NCBI GenBank assembly: GCA_029263275.1
Contig: JAJCXU010000123.1
Location: forward strand, 1 to 5,966
Source: Ilumatobacter sp.
GTDB lineage: Bacteria > Actinomycetota > Acidimicrobiia > Acidimicrobiales > Ilumatobacteraceae
Reading direction: 5' to 3'
Length of the DNA stretch: 5,966 nucleotides
Shown here: in pieces, positions 1-4,191 of the stretch
Position numbering within the stretch: position 1 is the first letter of the stretch
Layout: every line of letters starts with the position of its first letter
Notes under the pieces: model-generated
What the model was told of the DNA's origin: nothing
Seen by the model: only the letters and a program-made list of their open reading frames with translations
Database searches by the model: none
Translations under genes and position numbers: made by a program

Positions 1-968
1 ACCGACCGTGGGAAGAGGTCGAGGTCCCAGCCCAGTCGGTCGTCGCCGGCGTTGGCGTCGATGGATCCAAAGATGCCGGCGTTGACTGCAGCGGCGACCT
101 CGTGCTGGAAGTCGTGTCCGGACAACGTGGCGTGGTTGACCTCGATGTTGACCTTGATCTCATCGGCAAGGCCGTATGTCTGCAAGAAGCTGTGGACCGC
201 GGCAACGTCATAGTCGTACTGGTGCTTGGTGGGCTCCATCGGCTTCGGTTCGATCAGCAACGCGCCCTCGAAACCAATTGCGTGCTTGTGCTCGACGACC
301 ATGTTCATGAACCGACCGAGCTGATCGAGCTCACGCTTCATGTCGGTATTGAGCAATGTCTCATAGCCCTCGCGGCCGCCCCACAGCACGTAGTTGTGGC
401 CACCCAAACGATTCGTTGCGTTCATGCAATGGGCGACCTGGGCGGCTGCGTAGGCGAACATGTCGGGATCGGGGTTCGTTGCTGCGCCGGCCATGAATCG
501 TGGATGGGAGAAGGCGTTGGTGGTACCCCATAGCAACTCGATGCCCGTCCGCTCCATGTGGATCGAGGCCTCGTCGACCATCTCGTCGAAGTATCGGCAC
601 GTCTCGGCAAAGGAAGCACCTGCCGGAGCAATGTCGATGTCGTGGAACGAGAAGAAGGGGGCACCCAGTTTCTCGATGAACTCGAACGCCGCTGCCATCT
701 TGAGCTTCGCGGCGTCCATCGGGTCGAGTGCAGCGTCGCCGGTGCGGGAGGCGGGATTCCACGGCCGGTCGAGGGTGCCGGCGCCGAAGATGTCCGAACC
801 GTCCCACGCGAAGCTGTGCCAGTAACAGACACCGAACCGGAGATGTTCGGCCATCGTCTTGCCAAGGACCACGCGGTCGGCGTCGTACCAGCGGAAGGCG
901 AGCGGATTGTCGGAGTCGGGTCCCTCGTACGCGATGCGGTCGACGTCAGCGAAGAAGGGTGAGGTCAT
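1..968 (-). CDS. xylA: Xylose isomerase, class II type (3' end beyond window)
   Basis: Interconverts D-xylose and D-xylulose (often also glucose and fructose) in the cytoplasm; in the family it is a TIM-barrel enzyme with two divalent metals. The window shows 322 residues from ATG 968-966; the reading frame stays open to base 3. E. coli XylA is about 440 residues, so roughly the last quarter is missing because of the window edge, not a mutation. Landmarks: NPLAFRWY (21-28), WHSFAWDG (50-57), catalytic His109 in [18 protein letters not shown] (145-153), GAATNPDP (161-168), [14 protein letters not shown] (196-209), [10 protein letters not shown] (226-235), and the metal ligands Glu240 (LIEPKP), Glu276 and His279 (NIEVNHA), Asp304 (SIDAN), Asp315 and Asp317 (WDLD). 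The last metal Asp lies outside. The long N-terminus aligns with E. coli XylA from its first residues (YEG, NPLAFR), which supports this start and class II over the shorter class I enzymes typical of Streptomyces. It lies 76 bp downstream of the MBL hydrolase on the same strand. No xylulokinase is visible. Confidence 0.96.
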   Translation of the reverse strand, partial: MTSPFFADVDRIAYEGPDSDNPLAFRWYDADRVVLGKTMAEHLRFGVCYWHSFAWDGSDIFGAGTLDRPWNPASRTGDAALDPMDAAKLKMAAAFEFIEKLGAPFFSFHDIDIAPAGASFAETCRYFDEMVDEASIHMERTGIELLWGTTNAFSHPRFMAGAATNPDPDMFAYAAAQVAHCMNATNRLGGHNYVLWGGREGYETLLNTDMKRELDQLGRFMNMVVEHKHAIGFEGALLIEPKPMEPTKHQYDYDVAAVHSFLQTYGLADEIKVNIEVNHATLSGHDFQHEVAAAVNAGIFGSIDANAGDDRLGWDLDLFPRS

Positions 969-974
969 GGCGGA

Positions 975-980
975 ATCGTA
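975..980 (-). promoter_or_regulatory. Candidate -10 element of xylA (leaderless)
   Basis: On the minus strand the hexamer TACGAT fits the TAnnnT consensus and ends 6 bases before the ATG of the xylose isomerase. Transcription would then start at or next to the A of the ATG. No Shine-Dalgarno sequence precedes the start and no good -35 box is visible, which fits a leaderless mRNA. If it is real, xylA can be transcribed independently of the upstream hydrolase gene. This is pattern-based inference. Confidence 0.45.
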
Positions 981-985
981 CGACA

Positions 986-1006
986 GTCACAGAGGGCAGA
1001 GGTGAC
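986..1006. repeat. Short inverted repeat GTCAC/GTGAC
   Basis: Five-base arms GTCAC (986-990) and GTGAC (1002-1006) flank an 11-base purine-rich loop just upstream of the xylA -10 hexamer. The right arm shares bases with the outer arm of the larger palindrome at 1001-1049, so the two structures would compete in a single strand. It could be a small operator for xylA, part of a larger repeat element, or chance. The arms are short, so confidence is low. Confidence 0.25.
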
Positions 1007-1049
1007 GCAGAGTTACGAAAGGGGCCTGACCCCATGCGTAACTCTCACC
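1001..1049. repeat. Bulged palindrome resembling a REP element
   Basis: Nested arms share one centre at base 1027. The core is GGGG (1021-1024) with CCCC (1030-1033) around a five-base loop. Next come perfect 8-base arms GAGTTACG (1010-1017) and CGTAACTC (1037-1044), separated from the core by a mostly mismatched 3-nt interval. Outer arms GGTGA (1001-1005) and TCACC (1045-1049) follow, with a four-base bulge CGCA on one side only. Stepped stems with an internal mismatch and a one-sided bulge are typical of repetitive extragenic palindromes mobilised by RAYT (TnpA-REP) transposases. The outer right arm includes the stop codon of the MBL gene. On the minus strand no T-run follows the stem, so it is a poor classical terminator, but it could attenuate or process the hydrolase-xylA transcript. 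Its copy number elsewhere in the genome is unknown. Confidence 0.6.
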
Positions 1050-1674
1050 AGCCGCGTTCGATCCATTCCTCGAGGTGTGGGCGCTCGGTGCCGATCGTGG
1101 TGTTGTCGCCGTGGCCCGGCAACACGATGGTGTTGTCGTCGAAGGTGAAGAGTCGGTCGGTGATCGATCGGATGATGGTGCTGAAGTCGTCCGCGTCGGA
1201 CCTCGTGTTGCCCGGCCCGCCAGGAAAGAGCGTGTCGCCGGTGAAGAGTAGGGGAGTGTTCTCCAGCGCGAAGGAGATCGAACCCGGGGTGTGTCCGGGG
1301 TTGTGGATGGCGTGCAACCGCAGCTTGCCGACTTCGATCACCTCGGTGTCGTCGAGGAAGACGTCGTAGCCGACCTCGGCGAGCATGGGGGCGTCGAGCT
1401 TGGTGACAGCGACCTCGTAGCCGGCCTCGCGCATGGCCGGGACCGCCTGAATATGATCCCAGTGGCCATGCGTTTCGAGCACTCGCTTGACACCCAACGC
1501 GTCGCAGAGCTCGAGGAGTTGTTCGTGCTCGTTTGCCGCATCGAGGAGCACAGCATCGCCAGTCGCCTTGCAGCGAACGACGAACACGTTGTTCTCGAAA
1601 GGGCCCACCACGACCTTGTGCACCTCGGTGTTGGCGTCGGACCAGTGCAACGTGTTGCTCGTACTCGATGTCAT
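1045..1674 (-). CDS. MBL-fold hydrolase, glyoxalase II-like
   Basis: A complete 209-residue metallo-beta-lactamase-fold hydrolase, probably a thioester hydrolase of the GloB/YcbL type. The zinc-binding motif THGHWDH supplies His69, His71, Asp73 and His74. The remaining ligands are His128 (NPGHTPG), bridging Asp147 (FTGDTLFPGG) and His188 (LPGHGD), so a binuclear site looks intact. The protein lacks the C-terminal helical domain of full-length glyoxalase II (about 250 residues), which fits the short YcbL-like branch. There is no signal peptide, so it is cytoplasmic. In actinobacteria the thiol would more likely be mycothiol than glutathione, but that is inference and the substrate is not readable. 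The ATG at 1674 is preceded by a -10-like hexamer 6 bases away and no Shine-Dalgarno. It is divergent from the pyruvate kinase homologue (53-bp gap) and 76 bp upstream of xylA on the same strand, so co-transcription is possible. Confidence 0.9.
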   Translation of the reverse strand: MTSSTSNTLHWSDANTEVHKVVVGPFENNVFVVRCKATGDAVLLDAANEHEQLLELCDALGVKRVLETHGHWDHIQAVPAMREAGYEVAVTKLDAPMLAEVGYDVFLDDTEVIEVGKLRLHAIHNPGHTPGSISFALENTPLLFTGDTLFPGGPGNTRSDADDFSTIIRSITDRLFTFDDNTIVLPGHGDNTTIGTERPHLEEWIERGW

Positions 1675-1680
1675 CGGACC

Positions 1681-1686
1681 ATTCTG
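1681..1686 (-). promoter_or_regulatory. Candidate -10 element of the MBL hydrolase gene
   Basis: On the minus strand CAGAAT keeps the key A at position 2 and T at position 6 of the -10 consensus, but has C at position 1. It ends 6 bases before the ATG at 1674, the same spacing as for xylA and the methyltransferase, so the transcript may be leaderless. It faces away from the plus-strand hexamer at 1715-1720, so polymerases at the two sites would compete. This is the weakest of the four hexamers. Confidence 0.3.
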
Positions 1687-1714
1687 TCAGCCGCCGCTCG
1701 CTCAATTCGCCCGG

Positions 1715-1720
1715 TACTGT
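1715..1720 (+). promoter_or_regulatory. Candidate -10 element of the pyruvate kinase homologue
   Basis: TACTGT fits TAnnnT and ends 7 bases before the GTG at 1728, placing the likely transcription start at the start codon. No purine-rich ribosome binding site lies in the 53-bp gap and no clear -35 box is seen. Its position supports GTG 1728 as the true start. Confidence 0.4.
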
Positions 1721-1727
1721 TCGCCTC

Positions 1728-3149
1728 GTGGTACGTCGCACCAAGATCATCGCAACCATCGGCCCAGCGTCAGAGTCCGAAGCAACGCTCGAGGCCATGA
1801 TCGACGCGGGGATGGACGTGGCGCGCATCGCCCTCGCCCACACCCCGCTCGACGAGGCGCTGACGCGCCACCAACGCATCCGAGACGTCGCCGAGCGCAT
1901 GGGCAAGACCGTCGGCACCCTGGTCGATCTGCCCGGGTCGAAGATCAGGATCGGGCGTGTGGCCGTCGAAGGTCTCGACTTCGTGATCGGCGACGTCGTC
2001 AGCTTGGTCGTCGGCGACGAAGTCAGCACCGCCGATCGAATCGAGATCGACTACGCACACCTTGTTGACGATTGCCACGTGGGTGACGAGATCACCTTCG
2101 CCGGATCAGTTGTCGTCATCGTTGAGCACGTCAACGACGACGAGGTCATCGCTCGCGTCGCCTCAGGCGGCAAACTCACCGGGCGCGCCGGCGTCAACAT
2201 CCCCTTCGGCTCCGCTGAGTACCGCCCACTGTCCGACGAGGACCGTGAAGCGCTGGCAGCGTTCGTCGAGGTGGGCGTCGACATGGTGGCGATGAGCGTG
2301 AACGCTGGGCGCGACCTGCGCCAGCTCAGCGTCGAGGCGCACCCTCGCGGGCCGTTGGTCATCGCCAAGGTTGAAACGCTTGCAGCAGTCGAGAATCTTC
2401 CCAGCATCATCGAAGACGCCGCGGGCATTCTTGTCGCCCGAGGTGCGCTCGGCCGTGAGGCCGAACTCGAAGAACTTCCCCATCTGCAGAAGCAAGTGAT
2501 TCGAGACTGCATCGCTGGCGGACTGCCGGTCATCACGTCGACGCAGATGCTCGACTCGATGGTCACCGCACAAGCGCCGACCCGCGCCGAGGCGACCGAC
2601 ATCGCGAACGCCGTGTTCGACGGCACGTCCGCGGTGATGCTCTCAGCAGAAACCGCGATCGGCGACCATCCGGCGCTCGTCGTCGAGACGATGTCGCGCA
2701 TCGCCGAACGCTCCGACGACCAGTTCAACCACAGCAGCTGGGCCGAACGTGTGGCCGCGCTGCGCATGGCAGATCAGGATCACAGTGAGGCCGCAATCAC
2801 CGATGCGGTCACCATCTCGGCAGCACGCGCCGCGGAAGAACTTCGTGTGCGCGCTCTGCTCTGCATCTCGGCGAGTGGCTTCACCGTTCGGTCGATGGCC
2901 CGCTTCCGTCCCAGCGCCAAGATTCTCGGCTTCAGCGGGTCGCACGCAACGGTGCGTCAACTCGCGTCGAGCTGGGGTGTCACGCCGGTCTACTTCGAAG
3001 GTGCGAGCGCTGAGTACGAGGAGCGTGTGCGTCTCTCGGTGTTGCAGGCGAAGCGTGAGCGTCATGTCGCCAGCGGCGACCTGATCGGAGTCGTCGCCGG
3101 TATCTCGGCTGCCTCGACCGACACGTTCCGTCTCCTCCGCGTCCCGTAA
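1728..3149 (+). CDS. Pyruvate kinase homologue with altered active site
   Basis: A 473-residue protein spanning the full pyruvate kinase fold (usual bacterial length about 470-480). Canonical enzymes make pyruvate and ATP from phosphoenolpyruvate and ADP. N-terminal and barrel landmarks: RRTKIIATIGPAS (3-15), the B domain (about 75-150), GRAGVNIP (152-159), IAKVE (212-216), the TSTQMLDSM region (270-278), and PTRAEATDIANAVFDGT (284-300) with MLSAETA; an alpha/beta C-terminal domain follows from about 355. Retained: Arg33, Asp67, Lys72 (lysine here marks K+-independent enzymes), Arg74, Lys214, Glu216 and Thr272. Lost: the potassium-site N.SH is A35-L-A37-H38, the B-domain DDG is AGS (125-127), and the Mg-binding Asp of RGDLG is Ala240 (RGALG). 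Activity is therefore doubtful; it may be a second, regulatory or divergent paralogue, so I give no pyk symbol. The start is GTG 1728, because homology begins there and any upstream ATG would run through the divergent hydrolase gene. A -10 hexamer lies 7 bases upstream, implying a leaderless transcript. Confidence 0.88.
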   Translation: MVRRTKIIATIGPASESEATLEAMIDAGMDVARIALAHTPLDEALTRHQRIRDVAERMGKTVGTLVDLPGSKIRIGRVAVEGLDFVIGDVVSLVVGDEVSTADRIEIDYAHLVDDCHVGDEITFAGSVVVIVEHVNDDEVIARVASGGKLTGRAGVNIPFGSAEYRPLSDEDREALAAFVEVGVDMVAMSVNAGRDLRQLSVEAHPRGPLVIAKVETLAAVENLPSIIEDAAGILVARGALGREAELEELPHLQKQVIRDCIAGGLPVITSTQMLDSMVTAQAPTRAEATDIANAVFDGTSAVMLSAETAIGDHPALVVETMSRIAERSDDQFNHSSWAERVAALRMADQDHSEAAITDAVTISAARAAEELRVRALLCISASGFTVRSMARFRPSAKILGFSGSHATVRQLASSWGVTPVYFEGASAEYEERVRLSVLQAKRERHVASGDLIGVVAGISAASTDTFRLLRVP

Positions 3150-3213
3150 TCGCGCACCGGCCGGGTTCACAGACAGGCCCAGCAGACACACGGCCTCGAA
3201 TCGCTCCGAGCTC

Positions 3214-3219
3214 TACACT
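3214..3219 (+). promoter_or_regulatory. Candidate -10 element of the methyltransferase gene
   Basis: TACACT fits TAnnnT and ends 6 bases before the ATG at 3226. It lies in the 76-bp gap after the pyruvate kinase homologue, where no Shine-Dalgarno sequence or strong intrinsic terminator is visible. It suggests that the methyltransferase has its own leaderless promoter and does not depend only on read-through. Confidence 0.45.
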
Positions 3220-3225
3220 GCCCAG

Positions 3226-4191
3226 ATGCCGGACACTGAACTCGACGCAGATCAAGCGCCGACGGAATCGGATCGCGAGTACTGGGAGCGATACGACATC
3301 GCGCTCGTGCTCGACAATCCTGGCGACTCGCGAGCGGTTGCACTCGGCTGCATGTCACCTGAACCGCAGCGGGTACTCGAACTCGGCTGTTCGACCGGCG
3401 TCATGACCAAAGAGATGGCCGGACGAGGCCATCAGGTCACCGCCGTGGAGATCGACCCAGTCGCAGCACGCTTCGCCGCCTCATTTGCCGACGAGATCCT
3501 CGTCGGCGATCTCGACCGCGTCGACAGCGATGGGCGACACCTGTTGAGCGATCTCGATGCGGGCAGCTTCGACACGCTGATCGCCGCCGACGTGCTCGAA
3601 CATCTTCGCGATCCCGCCGGGTGCCTTCGCCGCGTGCGCGAGCTCATGAAGCCGGACGGCAGATACATCTTGTCGATCCCGAACGTTGCTCACGCTGACG
3701 TGAGGTTGGCGCTGCTCGCCGGCAACTTCGACTATCAGGATTCGGGCCTGCTCGACCGAACTCACACGCAGCTCTTCACACTGAAGGCACTTGTTGGGAT
3801 GATCCGCGATGTCGGCCTCGCGCCGGTCGAGTGGAAGCGTGTCCATTCTCCGATCGGCGATGCGCAGGTTGACATCGACGAGAACTTGTTGGAGTTCGGA
3901 CGCCGGATTCTGTCCGATGACCCCGAAGCTGAGACCTTCCAATGGATCGTCACCTGCCAAGACGCTGCGGCTGCGGGGTCGAACGCCGACTGGCCGGTTG
4001 TGCCCGACGGGGAGGCCGTTGCAGCGCAGGTGATCGGCATGATGAACGCCCCTGTCGCTCACCCGGGCCCCGCCAACGTGTCCGATGCCCCGGAGGTCGT
4101 CGAGGCTGCGAGCCCGGTCGGGTTCAACCGACGTCTGCGTCGCTTCCTGGGTTCGGGTCGCGACCGTTTGGTCGCGCGACTCGTCAGGTGA
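3226..4191 (+). CDS. SAM-dependent methyltransferase, surface-glycan type
   Basis: A 321-residue class I methyltransferase of the Methyltransf_23/UbiG-like group. SAM-binding motif I is VLELGCSTG (50-58), the acidic end of strand 2 is Glu75 (VTAVEID), and Asp95 (VGDLD) probably contacts the adenine. The motif IV region is DTLIAADVLEHL (116-127), followed by MKPDGRYILSIPNVAH (141-156). The stretch IPNVAHADVRLALL...GLLDRTHTQLFT (151-185) is characteristic of methyltransferases encoded among glycosyltransferases in polysaccharide clusters, so a sugar acceptor is likely; the actual acceptor cannot be read. Residues after about 245 form an Ala/Pro-rich linker. They end in an Arg-rich segment, FNRRLRRFLGSGRDRL (300-315), a possible amphipathic membrane- or partner-binding helix. 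No signal peptide or membrane span is seen. The start is ATG 3226, with a -10 hexamer 6 bases upstream. Its 3' end overlaps the convergent RgpF-like gene by 8 bp, which agrees with a glycan role. Confidence 0.88.
   Translation: MPDTELDADQAPTESDREYWERYDIALVLDNPGDSRAVALGCMSPEPQRVLELGCSTGVMTKEMAGRGHQVTAVEIDPVAARFAASFADEILVGDLDRVDSDGRHLLSDLDAGSFDTLIAADVLEHLRDPAGCLRRVRELMKPDGRYILSIPNVAHADVRLALLAGNFDYQDSGLLDRTHTQLFTLKALVGMIRDVGLAPVEWKRVHSPIGDAQVDIDENLLEFGRRILSDDPEAETFQWIVTCQDAAAAGSNADWPVVPDGEAVAAQVIGMMNAPVAHPGPANVSDAPEVVEAASPVGFNRRLRRFLGSGRDRLVARLVR
4159..4176 (-). terminator. Candidate hairpin terminator of the RgpF-like gene
   Basis: A perfect 7-bp GC-rich stem, CGCGACC (4159-4165) and GGTCGCG (4170-4176), closes a four-base loop. 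On the minus strand it begins 7 bases after the stop codon of the RgpF-like gene. It lies wholly inside the 3' coding end of the methyltransferase, where it encodes part of the Arg-rich tail. No T-run follows, so it would be a U-less terminator of the kind proposed for actinobacteria, or simply a result of GC-rich codons. Confidence 0.3.

Noticed and set aside
102..962. Plus-strand reading frames over the xylose isomerase gene
   Set aside because: They are antisense to a strongly conserved enzyme and have no recognisable domains.
1001..1049. The palindrome as a classical Rho-independent terminator of the hydrolase gene
   Set aside because: No T-run follows the stem in the minus-strand direction, and the stem includes the stop codon itself; a REP-like or regulatory element fits better.
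1533..1727. Upstream ATG (1533) as start of the pyruvate kinase homologue
   Set aside because: It would add 65 residues antisense to the hydrolase gene. Homology begins exactly at GTG 1728, which also has a -10 hexamer 7 bases upstream.
1013..2029. A 338-residue minus-strand reading frame across the hydrolase gene and the start of the pyruvate kinase homologue
   Set aside because: It runs in another frame over two genes with clear homology, has low-complexity Arg/Ser/Pro composition and shows no recognisable domain; it is a GC-rich shadow.
3150..3225. Possible terminator after the pyruvate kinase homologue (CCGGCCGG near 3158)
   Set aside because: The palindrome has no loop and no T-run, and no other stem of useful length was found in the gap.
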